Source: DATELY01 sp035276085
GTDB taxonomy: Bacteria > Pseudomonadota > Gammaproteobacteria > Steroidobacterales > Steroidobacteraceae
Reading direction: 5' to 3'
NCBI GenBank assembly: GCA_035276085.1
Contig: DATELY010000204.1
Location: 1 to 11,809 of the forward strand
DNA: 11,809 nt
Below are positions 1 through 6,644 of this stretch, piece by piece. How positions within the stretch are numbered: the first letter of the stretch is position 1; each line of letters opens with the position of its first letter. The notes under the pieces were generated by a model, which worked only from the letters and a program-made list of their open reading frames with translations, searched no databases and was not told the origin of the DNA. Both the position numbers and the translations under genes were made by a program.

Positions 1-49
1 TAAACGCGGTCCTTTAACCGTCCCCCGAGCCCAGCACGTCATCTGGCGG

Positions 50-262
50 TTATTGCGCAGTTGACCGATCAATCCTGCTGCGTGCCATGGCGTACCGCAG
101 GTAGTTGCCAACGCTGACGATGCCGAGCTTGGCCTGATGCCAGGCAATCGAGCACCCGACGATTCCCCCTCCAACGATCACTACGTCAGTTTGCGCGGGC
201 AGCTTGCTCGCGTCTGTTGACCTCCTGCAAAAACGGTAGTCGGGAGGGCGTGCACGGCGCAT
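50..262 (-). pseudogene. N-terminal remnant of an FAD-dependent amine/dimethylglycine dehydrogenase-like oxidoreductase
   Basis: The 70-residue frame contains a clear FAD/NAD-binding Rossmann start at about residues 25-42 (DVVIVGGGIVGCSIAWHQ, with the GxGxxG fingerprint), typical of the first beta-alpha-beta unit of dimethylglycine/sarcosine dehydrogenase and related DAO-fold enzymes. Such enzymes run to 400-850 residues. Here the likeness stops right after AKLGI (near position 138): the expected acidic residue ending strand 2 and the following FAD motif are missing, and the frame ends after about 20 unrelated residues. No strong ribosome binding site precedes the ATG at 262. I read it as a gene cut off by a deletion or recombination near position 138. 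It once diverged from the HD-domain gene, so the promoter region between them may have served both. The exact substrate class cannot be told from so little sequence. Confidence 0.6.
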
Positions 263-342
263 TCACCAAAGACGCACGTTCGTCGGCGGATCGCCAATCA
301 GTCAGTTTGCTCTCCTGGTGAAAATATAATCACCGCACAAAA

Positions 343-354
343 TTCTTGCAAGAA
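343..354. promoter_or_regulatory. 12-bp perfect palindrome, candidate operator
   Basis: TTCTTGCAAGAA equals its own reverse complement. It lies in the AT-rich spacer upstream of the HD-domain gene and contains a plausible -35 hexamer (TTGCAA, 346-351). A second perfect 12-bp palindrome is centred 51 bp downstream. Operator function is inferred from symmetry and position only; no regulator is known. Confidence 0.35.
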
Positions 355-374
355 AAAAAATAACAAGCTATTTT
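346..374 (+). promoter_or_regulatory. Possible sigma70-type promoter for the HD-domain operon
   Basis: TTGCAA (346-351) is followed by a 17-bp spacer and TATTTT (369-374), each matching 4 of 6 consensus bases. It sits in the only markedly AT-rich stretch upstream of the plus-strand operon, about 150 bp before the first start codon. The matches are modest, so this is a candidate only. Confidence 0.3.
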
Positions 375-393
375 TCTCACATGCAATGAATCA

Positions 394-405
394 GCAAAAT
401 TTTGC
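394..405. promoter_or_regulatory. Second 12-bp perfect palindrome, candidate operator
   Basis: GCAAAATTTTGC is fully self-complementary. It lies just downstream of the candidate -10 box, where a bound repressor would block early elongation or loop with the palindrome at 343-354. The two palindromes differ in sequence but share TTGC/GCAA ends. Function is inferred. Confidence 0.3.
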
Positions 406-527
406 AACCGGGCATTTCCGGGCAAACCCTTATATCTTCTTGATCCGAGCTTTGACCTCGTATCACGCAAGCCAGCTGCTAAAGCCAATCAACACTGCTC
501 ACAGAAAGCACAACCGAAAGGACAACC

Positions 528-1115
528 ATGGAACGGGTTAACTTCACGCAAATGAAAGACGGCACGGCCGAGGAATACCGTTTCCTTGGCCAACTCGAGG
601 AAGAGTTCTGCGAGCGAACAGCTGATCGGTTGCTCGCCGAACTGCGCCGTCAACAGGAAGAGACGTTGGAGGGATATCGCATCACACGGATGGAGCATGC
701 GCTTCAAAGCGCGACGCGGGCACTGCGCGACGGCGCTGACGACGATTGGGTCGTCGCGACACTCTTTCACGACATCGCCGATGGGATCGCTCCGCGCAAC
801 CATGACCGCACGGCGGCCGAGATTCTACGGCCTTATGTGCGTGAAGACGTTTGCTGGGTTATCGAGAACCACGGCCTTTTCCAGACCTACTACTACGGTC
901 ACCACCTTGGCTGGGATCGCAATGCACGTGACAGATTCCTCAACCATCCGTTGTACCAGTCGGCAGTCGACTTCTGCGAACGCTGGGATCAGTCGTCATT
1001 CGATGAGAAGTACAACAACGAACCGCTGGAAACGTTTGTTCCTGCGGTAAGACGCGTCTTCGGCCGCAAGCCCTACTGGCACATGGACCAGAACAAGCGA
1101 CGCCTTTACGGCTGA
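528..1115 (+). CDS. HD-domain protein of the PhnZ/TmpB-like type, putative diiron oxygenase
   Basis: This 195-residue protein has the compact all-helical HD fold of the family often labelled 'predicted HD phosphohydrolase'. That family includes PhnZ and TmpB, mixed-valence diiron oxygenases that cleave hydroxyalkylphosphonates. The metal ligands can be placed: His57 (MEH), His81-Asp82 (FHD), His92 (NHD), His115 (ENH) and Asp154 (RWD). The spacing fits PhnZ as I recall it (LEH, HD, QHE, GH, WD). A YYYGHHLG segment at 121-128 is typical of the uncharacterised relatives. The residues that PhnZ uses to gate substrate (Tyr/Glu, 10 and 7 residues before the first His) appear here as Leu47 and Tyr50, so the substrate is probably different. 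A good Shine-Dalgarno sequence (GAAAGGA, 516-522) supports the ATG. It is the first gene of an operon with an SDR, a cupin and an FAD oxidoreductase. A hydrolytic role cannot be excluded. Confidence 0.75.
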   Translation: MERVNFTQMKDGTAEEYRFLGQLEEEFCERTADRLLAELRRQQEETLEGYRITRMEHALQSATRALRDGADDDWVVATLFHDIADGIAPRNHDRTAAEILRPYVREDVCWVIENHGLFQTYYYGHHLGWDRNARDRFLNHPLYQSAVDFCERWDQSSFDEKYNNEPLETFVPAVRRVFGRKPYWHMDQNKRRLYG

Positions 1116-1165
1116 CCGCTCGCCAACCTGCCTCCATTCTTGTTCTTCCACACAGGGAGTGTCTG

Positions 1166-1960
1166 ATGTCAGTTGAGCCTACCGTATCGTCCCACCCCGG
1201 GCGCTCATCTAGTTCGAACGTCGCGATTGTGACGGGCGCTGGCGGCGGAATCGGCGCGGCGATCTGTCTGACGCTTGCATCGCAAGGATGGTCAGTAGTG
1301 CTCGCTTCGCACTCCGACAGGGCTGCGGCGGTGCTGGAGCGTTGCCGCGCAGCAGGCGCAAGTGCGGAGATGCTGGTCGGCGACGTAACGCGTGCCGAGT
1401 ACGTCAGTCAACTCGTCCAGTTCGCCATCGAACGTTTTGGGCGTCTTGACGGCTTTGTGAGCAACGCCGGTGTCGCGGGCGAGGTAGCCCCCGTCACCGA
1501 GTATTCCGACGATACGTTCGACCACGTAATGGACGTCAATGCCCGAGGTACGTTCCTCGCTCTGAAACATGCGCTTCCCGCTCTGCGGGCACAGTCGAAC
1601 GGTAGCTTCGTTGCGACGGCATCCACTTCAGCAATCCGCGGGCGGGCGAATCTGTCCGCTTACGTCGCCGCCAAGCACGCGGTGCTTGGACTGGTCCGTT
1701 GCGCGGCACTCGAATGTATCGGAACGGGAACCCGAGTGAACGCCGTTTTGCCGGGTCCGATCGAGACACCGATGATCGACGCCATCAATGAGTCGGCAAA
1801 AAAACGCGACCCATCCGGCCAAGGCATTGTCCGCGCAACGCAGGCACCGTATGGGAAGCCAGAAGATGTTGCGAACACGGTGGCGTTCCTGCTCTCCCCC
1901 CTTTCTGCACACATGAATGGTGCATCGATCGTACTTGACGCGGGAAGCACTGTCGCTTGA
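1166..1960 (+). CDS. Short-chain dehydrogenase/reductase (SDR, classical type)
   Basis: A 264-residue cytosolic NAD(P)-dependent oxidoreductase of usual classical SDR length apart from a short extra N-terminus. Motifs in order: cofactor loop TGAGGGIG (23-30), DV at 73-74 for the adenine ring, NAG (100-102), Asn125, the catalytic serine in TASTS (Ser153 or Ser155), YVAAK (Tyr166, Lys170), LPGPIETPM (195-203) and a C-terminal NGASIVLDAG resembling the FabG/BDH-type ending. The loop after strand 2 (ASHSDRA) has no clear acidic residue, and Arg52 follows, so the choice between NAD and NADP is open. AGGGAG at 1154-1159 supports the ATG. It lies 50 bp behind the HD-domain gene and just before the cupin, so all are probably co-transcribed. 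It probably oxidises an alcohol intermediate or reduces a carbonyl made by its neighbours; the substrate is unknown. Confidence 0.85.
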   Translation: MSVEPTVSSHPGRSSSSNVAIVTGAGGGIGAAICLTLASQGWSVVLASHSDRAAAVLERCRAAGASAEMLVGDVTRAEYVSQLVQFAIERFGRLDGFVSNAGVAGEVAPVTEYSDDTFDHVMDVNARGTFLALKHALPALRAQSNGSFVATASTSAIRGRANLSAYVAAKHAVLGLVRCAALECIGTGTRVNAVLPGPIETPMIDAINESAKKRDPSGQGIVRATQAPYGKPEDVANTVAFLLSPLSAHMNGASIVLDAGSTVA

Positions 1961-2006
1961 CCACTGCCGGTACGAAATCCCCATTCGAAAGCCCACTCAT
2001 TTCATT

Positions 2007-2012
2007 GAGGAG
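2007..2012 (+). promoter_or_regulatory. Ribosome binding site that decides the cupin start
   Basis: GAGGAG lies 7 nt upstream of GTG at 2020. The in-frame ATG at 1957, which would overlap the SDR stop, has no comparable site before it. This favours a GTG start and a protein 21 residues shorter. Confidence 0.65.
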
Positions 2013-2019
2013 TACTTTT

Positions 2020-2439
2020 GTGTCCGTTAATCAAATCACTTCCCTGTCCATCGCGCTCGCCAAAGACCCGCAAGTCAGCCCGACCCCGGCTGCAGTCCTG
2101 CTCAGTGGTATCGGTGAAACGAAGACGTGGCCCGCACTGGTGACTGCCGACGGTGTGGTCACCAGCGGGATCTGGGAATCGGAGGCTTTTAGCAAGAAAA
2201 AGTCGCATCCCGATAGCATGGAGTTCTGCTACATCCTTGAAGGAACTGTAGAGATCTCGGACAACGAGGGCAATGTTGCTTCGTATGGCCCCGGTGATGC
2301 CTTCATCGTTCAGCCGGGTTTCGACGGTGTCTGGAAGTCCTTGACCCGGGTTCGCAAATACTTCGTGATCGCGAAGTGTCAGCCGGCACAGGCATCTTCG
2401 ACTAACGAGCAGCAGGCAAGCCATGAGCAAGTATTCTGA
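2020..2439 (+). CDS. Small cupin-domain protein, DUF861/cupin_3 type
   Basis: From the GTG start the protein has 139 residues and one cupin barrel. Motif 1 is reduced: His63, then Glu68-(X)6-Gly75 (EFCYILEG), without the usual HxH pair. Motif 2 reads GPGDAFIVQPGFDGVW (90-105), with Trp105 where many cupins keep a metal-binding His. The P-GF-G-W signature is typical of DUF861 cupins, which are often found beside DAO-type FAD oxidoreductases. Few ligands remain, so metal-based catalysis is doubtful; a binding, sensing or isomerase-like role is possible. It follows the SDR by 59 bp and overlaps the FAD oxidoreductase gene by 17 nt, which suggests translational coupling. Its function is not known. 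The ATG at 1957 is an alternative start with weaker support. Confidence 0.75.
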   Translation: MSVNQITSLSIALAKDPQVSPTPAAVLLSGIGETKTWPALVTADGVVTSGIWESEAFSKKKSHPDSMEFCYILEGTVEISDNEGNVASYGPGDAFIVQPGFDGVWKSLTRVRKYFVIAKCQPAQASSTNEQQASHEQVF

Positions 2440-3832
2440 TACGAGCTTCTGGTTCAGTACCCTGGGCCAGGCTATCGAACCGCGCCCTGCCCTCAACGGC
2501 CATATCGAAGCCGACGTTGCAATTGTCGGAGCGGGCTATACCGGGCTGTGGACGGCTTACTACCTGAAACAGCAGGCTCCACATCTGCGCGTCGTTGTAG
2601 TCGAAGCAGAAACGGCCGGATTCGGCGCGTCAGGTCGCAATGGCGGATGGGTAGCCGGTTACATTACTGGCCTGGAGAAATACGTCGCCCCGTTGCCTCG
2701 CGCCGAGAAGCGAGCGTGTTGCGAAATACTGTTCGATAACGTCGATCGTATAGGGCAGGTGCTCGCCGACGAGTCGATCGACGCGGACTTTCATAAAGGC
2801 GGCGTCATCTATGGCGCCGCACGATTCCCCGAGCAGATCCAGCGCCAACGCGATGTCCTCAAGCAGCTGTATGCCGCGGGTCATACGGAGGAGGATTGCT
2901 ACTGGCTCGACAAGCAATCTCTTGCCGATATGGTTCGTCTGAGAGACGGATATGGCGGCATTTTCAAGCGCCACTGCGCAACGATCAATCCCGCGAAAAT
3001 GGTGCGCGGTCTCGCAAACGCTGTCGAACGTCAGGGCGTGGAGATCTACGAGCAGAGCAGAGTTACGTCGATCAGTCCAGGTCTGGTGAAGACGGCATCC
3101 GGGTCGGTCAGGGCAAATTTCGTCGTGCCCGCGATGGAGGGCTACTCCACAACGGTTCCCAACTTTGGACGGTACGTTATCCCCGTTCAGAGTCTCATCA
3201 TTGCCACGGAACCGCTGAGCGATGAGAAGTGGGACGAGATCGGGCTAGCGAAGCGACCGGCATTTTGCGACGGCAGCAAAATGATCAGTTACGGACAACG
3301 CTCGCGCGATGGCCGGATGATTTTTGGCGCTCGTGGCGGTTATGTGTTCGGAGGAAAGCCCCGCAGCGAATTCAACCTCAGCGCGCCCGAATTCCGGTTG
3401 CGCGAGGAACTTCTCCACGACCTCTTCCCAATGCTCAAGGGAGTACGGATCACCCACGGTTGGGGAGGATCGCTCGGCATGGCACGAGGCTTCGCCCCGC
3501 ACGTCGTCTTCGACAGGTCCGCGGGCATCGGCATGGCCGGCGGATACGGCGGTCAAGGTGTTGGACCGTCTCATCTTTTCGCGCGGACGCTCGCCGATCT
3601 TATCCTGGGACAGGAGACGGACCGGACGCAGATGCCATGGGTTTTCGATCGGACTTCGCCGCGAGCGGTCCTTCGCTCATGGGAACCCGAACCGATCCGT
3701 TGGCTGACGTCGAAGGCCATCATGTCGACCTTTGCCTGGGAAGAGAAACTTTGCCGCGCCAACACCTCAACTGCTTGGGAAAAGTCGCTGGCGACGCAGT
3801 TGAGCAACTCGATGTCACTGCTGATGCGTTAG
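2423..3832 (+). CDS. DAO-family FAD-dependent oxidoreductase (amine/amino acid oxidase-like)
   Basis: A 469-residue flavoprotein of the D-amino acid oxidase fold, close in layout to gamma-glutamylputrescine oxidase (PuuB/OrdL) and aminophosphonate oxidoreductases. The Rossmann motif is DVAIVGAGYTGLWTAYYL (31-48), with GAGYTG at 36-41 and Glu61 ending strand 2. GASGRNGGW (68-76) is the FAD-contact motif of this subfamily. A glycine-rich GMAGGYGGQGVG at about 370-381 is the C-terminal FAD site. No signal peptide or membrane segment is seen. The expected chemistry is oxidation of a C-N bond to an imine, then aldehyde or keto acid plus amine and peroxide. The start overlaps the cupin gene by 17 nt and has only a modest ribosome binding site (AGGCAAG, 2414-2420), so translation is probably coupled. 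The last 30 or so residues look unlike the rest of the family and may be variable. The substrate is not identified. Confidence 0.85.
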   Translation: MSKYSDTSFWFSTLGQAIEPRPALNGHIEADVAIVGAGYTGLWTAYYLKQQAPHLRVVVVEAETAGFGASGRNGGWVAGYITGLEKYVAPLPRAEKRACCEILFDNVDRIGQVLADESIDADFHKGGVIYGAARFPEQIQRQRDVLKQLYAAGHTEEDCYWLDKQSLADMVRLRDGYGGIFKRHCATINPAKMVRGLANAVERQGVEIYEQSRVTSISPGLVKTASGSVRANFVVPAMEGYSTTVPNFGRYVIPVQSLIIATEPLSDEKWDEIGLAKRPAFCDGSKMISYGQRSRDGRMIFGARGGYVFGGKPRSEFNLSAPEFRLREELLHDLFPMLKGVRITHGWGGSLGMARGFAPHVVFDRSAGIGMAGGYGGQGVGPSHLFARTLADLILGQETDRTQMPWVFDRTSPRAVLRSWEPEPIRWLTSKAIMSTFAWEEKLCRANTSTAWEKSLATQLSNSMSLLMR

Positions 3833-4063
3833 CGTGGGCGCTTTTGACGGTCTACCTCTCGTGGCACCCATCCGCGAGAGACTCATGCCGCGTCACTCCA
3901 GTCGCCATTGATCGGGCGACTCGAAACCAAAGGAAAAAACCTGTCGGAAACAGCGGCCGGATATTCGCATTAGTTGCCTTCTCGCGAATGTGCGCAGTTG
4001 CGCACTATCAATACGCTAGTGCGCGCAATCCCTATCAATGCGCTCCGCGCGGCCAGTACGATC
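3833..4063. other. Intergenic stretch with a hairpin and a palindrome, no gene seen
   Basis: No credible coding sequence lies between the FAD oxidoreductase stop and the decayed regulator. A 7-bp hairpin (AGTCGCC 3900-3906, GGCGACT 3915-3921) could help end transcription, but no T-tract follows it. A 16-bp inverted repeat lies at 3990-4005. An open frame crossing into it from 3229 is an out-of-frame shadow. Confidence 0.4.
3990..4005. promoter_or_regulatory. 16-bp inverted repeat, candidate regulator site
   Basis: GTGCGCAGTTGCGCAC consists of GTGCGCA, a 2-nt spacer and its exact complement TGCGCAC. A further GTGCGC half-copy follows at about 4019-4024. It lies 60-100 bp upstream of the decayed GlxA-type gene, where an operator or autoregulatory site would be expected. 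This is inferred from symmetry and location. Confidence 0.35.
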
Positions 4064-4541
4064 TTGAACGGCATATCTGATTTCAACACGTCCTCCTCAC
4101 CTCCCCTGCGCTTCGGTATCGTGCTCTTGCCGAACTTTACGTTGGCCGCATTCTCGGGCTTTGTCGATCTGCTGACGTCCGCGACGCTTGTCGGCATCTG
4201 TACGGGTGTTTTCGCACTGATGCGCGCAAACGTCATGGCCGGATATCGTTTCTGCGTCAGCTGGTTTCACTACTGGGATTTCGTCGAGCGCATCCCTGCC
4301 GTCGACGAGCGCAATCTGGTTGAAGACCGGCTGTTCGTGATCGACCGGCGCGGCGATCCTGCTGCGCCATGTTGAAGCGACAATCGTGCAAAAGGCGCTT
4401 CGTATCATGCTGGTCGACGACGCACAAAAAGGCAATGCGCTACAACCACACCCACCGGGACTCTATCCCGTATCCGAACGGCGACGGACCGAAGCCGACT
4501 GTGGATTCAACCGGTCGATGCAACACACTAGAACCTGCTGA
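4064..4541 (+). pseudogene. Decayed GlxA/AraC-type (DJ-1/PfpI amidotransferase-like) transcription regulator
   Basis: Pieces of a GlxA-family regulator lie in order but in two frames. First comes PLRFGIVLLPNFTLAAFSGF (from about 4103), the usual first strand of the DJ-1/PfpI domain. It jumps near 4172 to LVGICTGVFAL, the nucleophile-elbow region, skipping about 78 residues. The reading goes on through YRFCVSWFHYWDF to LFVIDRR (near 4350). There the frame changes and about 14 residues, including the usual CxGG element, are lost. The other frame continues from 4353 with ILLRHVEATIVQKALRIML and QPHPP, then runs to a stop at 4539-4541. The C-terminal AraC helix-turn-helix domain is absent, so it cannot bind DNA. 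The opening strand matches the intact homologue at 8153-9181 at 13 of 24 residues. It was probably the regulator of the upstream operon. No convincing start codon or ribosome binding site is seen; the listed start is approximate. Confidence 0.7.
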
Positions 4542-5474
4542 TTAGCGTGATTTCAATTGCTCGACCACATACTGGCTGACGATCAGATCCAGGTGCGCAC
4601 CGCCTGCGTTCTTGTAAACCGTGCGGTCCCCGGCCGAACGATGGAACGTCGGCATCCGGCACAGATCGAACAGATCGCCTTCGATATCACTCTCCCGAAT
4701 CACGCCCGCTTTTAGCGGGTTCTGAATATCCCCGGCCTGAACGGCATTCTGGCGGTCGTCCACGAAGATCCGCGCACCACGGAACACATCGCAATCGGCC
4801 TCCTGCATGTCGGCTCGGTATCCGCCCACCAGATCGACGTGGGTACCAGGGCGAATGCACTCGCCCCGGATCACGGGTGTGGATGCGCTGGTGGCGGCCG
4901 TGATGATGTCTGCGCGGGCGACCGCGGCATCGAGGTCCTCGACAATGCTGACACGGATGTTTCTTGCGTCGAGCGCCGAGCGCGCGGCTTCCAGCCTCGA
5001 CGGTGTGCGATTCCATAACAACACCTCTCGGATGGAGGGCCGGATGTGCAGATATGCGTCCGTCAAAGACCGCGCAACCGGGCCCGCGCCCAGCACGAGC
5101 AGGACCTCACTGTGCTCGCTGCACAGCATGCGGGCCGCTAGCGCGGAATCGGCGGCGGTTTTCCATCGCGTGATTTCGGGGCCGTCCAGCATCGCGACGA
5201 GCCCCTTGGTGCGCTCGTCCAGGACCAGAAATGCGGCCTGCTCCGACGGCAGCGGCGGGACGGCAGCGCCATTGGCCGGATGGATCGACGCGATCTTGAC
5301 CCCGGCACCCATGCCCGGCAGGATCACACCCCGGCTGAACAGGCCGAAGGTCGAATCCCCGATGAAGTAGCCGCCGCCGCTCGGCCGGGTACCCGCGTGC
5401 CCGCGGTGCAACGCGTCGAGAACGCCGCACCAGTCGAGTACCGACTGGATCTGTTGCGCGGAAATGATCTGCAT
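4542..5474 (-). CDS. Delta1-pyrroline-2-carboxylate reductase-like protein (ornithine cyclodeaminase/mu-crystallin family)
   Basis: A 310-residue cytosolic protein of normal length for the ornithine cyclodeaminase/mu-crystallin family. Seen: GVKIAS (58-63, conserved Lys60), GPEITRWKTAADSALAARML (98-117, substrate-binding stretch), the Rossmann motif LVLGAGPVARSL (126-137), and GTHVDLVGGYRADMQEAD (210-227). The last is the pattern I associate with reductases acting on pyrroline-2-carboxylate and related cyclic imines rather than true ornithine cyclodeaminases. YKNAGGAHLDL (287-297) closes the domain. The expected reaction is NAD(P)H-dependent reduction of delta1-pyrroline-2-carboxylate to L-proline. 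The gene starts 11 bp behind the proline racemase-family gene, with a purine-rich AGTAGGGG site before the ATG, so the two form a tight operon. That pairing is the known arrangement for trans-3-hydroxyproline use. An ornithine cyclodeaminase or other imine reductase activity remains possible. Confidence 0.8.
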   Translation of the reverse strand: MQIISAQQIQSVLDWCGVLDALHRGHAGTRPSGGGYFIGDSTFGLFSRGVILPGMGAGVKIASIHPANGAAVPPLPSEQAAFLVLDERTKGLVAMLDGPEITRWKTAADSALAARMLCSEHSEVLLVLGAGPVARSLTDAYLHIRPSIREVLLWNRTPSRLEAARSALDARNIRVSIVEDLDAAVARADIITAATSASTPVIRGECIRPGTHVDLVGGYRADMQEADCDVFRGARIFVDDRQNAVQAGDIQNPLKAGVIRESDIEGDLFDLCRMPTFHRSAGDRTVYKNAGGAHLDLIVSQYVVEQLKSR

Positions 5475-5485
5475 ACGTACCGCCC

Positions 5486-6544
5486 CTACTGTTTTGGCCA
5501 GATGTCCCCAAGGGTGTACCCCTCGGGAAAGGGGTCATCGTGATCCAGCACGATGGTGTGAAAACCATGGATCCAGCTGGTGCCGGCCAGCGTCGGCACC
5601 ACGGCCGCTTGCTCGCCGATGCGGGTCGTCTCCTCCAGGCGGCCAGTAAAGACCGTACCCAGGATGCCCTGGTGCCGGAAATCCTCGTTCAGTGGCAGCT
5701 CGCCCTTGGCGTGCAGCACGGCCATCTTGGCGCAGGTGCCGGTACCGCAGGGGCAACGATCGATCGCGCCCGTCCAGGTGGCCGGATCGTCCCACGAGAG
5801 CGGACCGGTGGGCATAGTGACCGCGTTCTTCCAGTCAGCCCGCGGGTCGTCTGTAGGGCCGGAGAGCTGGGAAATCGTGATGCCAACGCCCGGATAATCG
5901 GGGTGCGCAACTGGCAACTGCTCGATGGCGGCCTGCCGGATCATGGCCGAGACCCGCGCGATCTCCTTGCCATGTTCGGGCTTCAGTTCGAGTCCCGGAA
6001 ACTGTCGCACGTCGGCAATCGCGTAGAACATGCCGCCCCAGCCGACATCCACGCGCACCTTGCCCAGATGCGGCACGTCGATGACGGCATCCAGATGCGC
6101 GGCAAACGCCGGTACGTTCCTGAACTTCACGCTCTTGACCTTGCCGTCCTTGCACTCGGCAGTGATGCGGATAAGGCCGGCCGGCGCTTCCAGCGTCAGC
6201 TCAGTCACCGGCTCCCGCATCGGCAGCATGCCCATTTCCAGCAGCACGGTGGCCACGGAGATGGTGTTGCCGCCCGACATCATCGGGTATTCGACCTGCT
6301 CCAGAATGATGTAACCGGCGTCCGCCTCCGGGTGACAGGGCGGCACGACGATGTTGCAACAGTGGGCCGGGTAGCCGCGCGGTTCGCGCAGCAGCAGCTT
6401 GCGCAGTCCGTCGTCATTGGCCTCCAGCCATTTCATCTTGGCCTGGACGGTGTCGCCGGGAATATGCGGGATGCCGCCCGTCACGACGCGCATGGGAATA
6501 CCCGAATGGGTCTCCACCGCATGGATGCTTCGCTTGAAACCCAT
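5486..6544 (-). CDS. Proline racemase-family enzyme, probable trans-3-hydroxy-L-proline dehydratase (or 4-hydroxyproline epimerase)
   Basis: A 352-residue member of the proline racemase superfamily, whose reactions use two active-site residues facing each other. The first site reads MMSGGNTI (88-95), with Ser90 in place of the usual Cys of MCGHG, and the normally following His is also gone (Gly92). The second reads DRCPCGTGT (262-270) with Cys266 intact. The N-terminus (IHAVETHSGIPMRVVTGGIP, 7-26) and WIHGFHTIVLD (324-334) are family hallmarks. True proline racemases and most 4-hydroxyproline epimerases keep Cys/Cys, so a Ser/Cys pair points to dehydratase or mixed activity. The downstream reductase that would use the dehydration product supports this. 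An AGAGGA site precedes the ATG at 6544. A 100-bp gap separates it from the LysR gene upstream. The specific activity is an inference. Confidence 0.8.
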   Translation of the reverse strand: MGFKRSIHAVETHSGIPMRVVTGGIPHIPGDTVQAKMKWLEANDDGLRKLLLREPRGYPAHCCNIVVPPCHPEADAGYIILEQVEYPMMSGGNTISVATVLLEMGMLPMREPVTELTLEAPAGLIRITAECKDGKVKSVKFRNVPAFAAHLDAVIDVPHLGKVRVDVGWGGMFYAIADVRQFPGLELKPEHGKEIARVSAMIRQAAIEQLPVAHPDYPGVGITISQLSGPTDDPRADWKNAVTMPTGPLSWDDPATWTGAIDRCPCGTGTCAKMAVLHAKGELPLNEDFRHQGILGTVFTGRLEETTRIGEQAAVVPTLAGTSWIHGFHTIVLDHDDPFPEGYTLGDIWPKQ

Positions 6545-6644
6545 ATGCCGATTTCCTCTTACGTACCGCCGCCCCTGTGCGGCGTAAAGAGAAATCTATG
6601 CCGGTTTCGCCGCAAACTTAAGCGACATTTCCTCCGGTATTCCT

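Noticed and set aside
1957..2019. Upstream ATG extension of the cupin gene
   Set aside because: No ribosome binding site precedes it and the extra 21 residues are not cupin-like; GTG at 2020 has GAGGAG at the right distance.
3229..4080. Long plus-strand open frame of 283 codons
   Set aside because: It overlaps most of the FAD oxidoreductase's second half in another frame, is rich in Arg/Ser/Pro as GC-rich shadow frames are, and shows no domain.
6567..6584. Small inverted repeat (CGCCG/CGGCG) between the LysR and racemase-family genes
   Set aside because: Only 5 bp of stem with an 8-nt loop and no T-run on the transcribed strand; too weak to call a terminator or attenuator.
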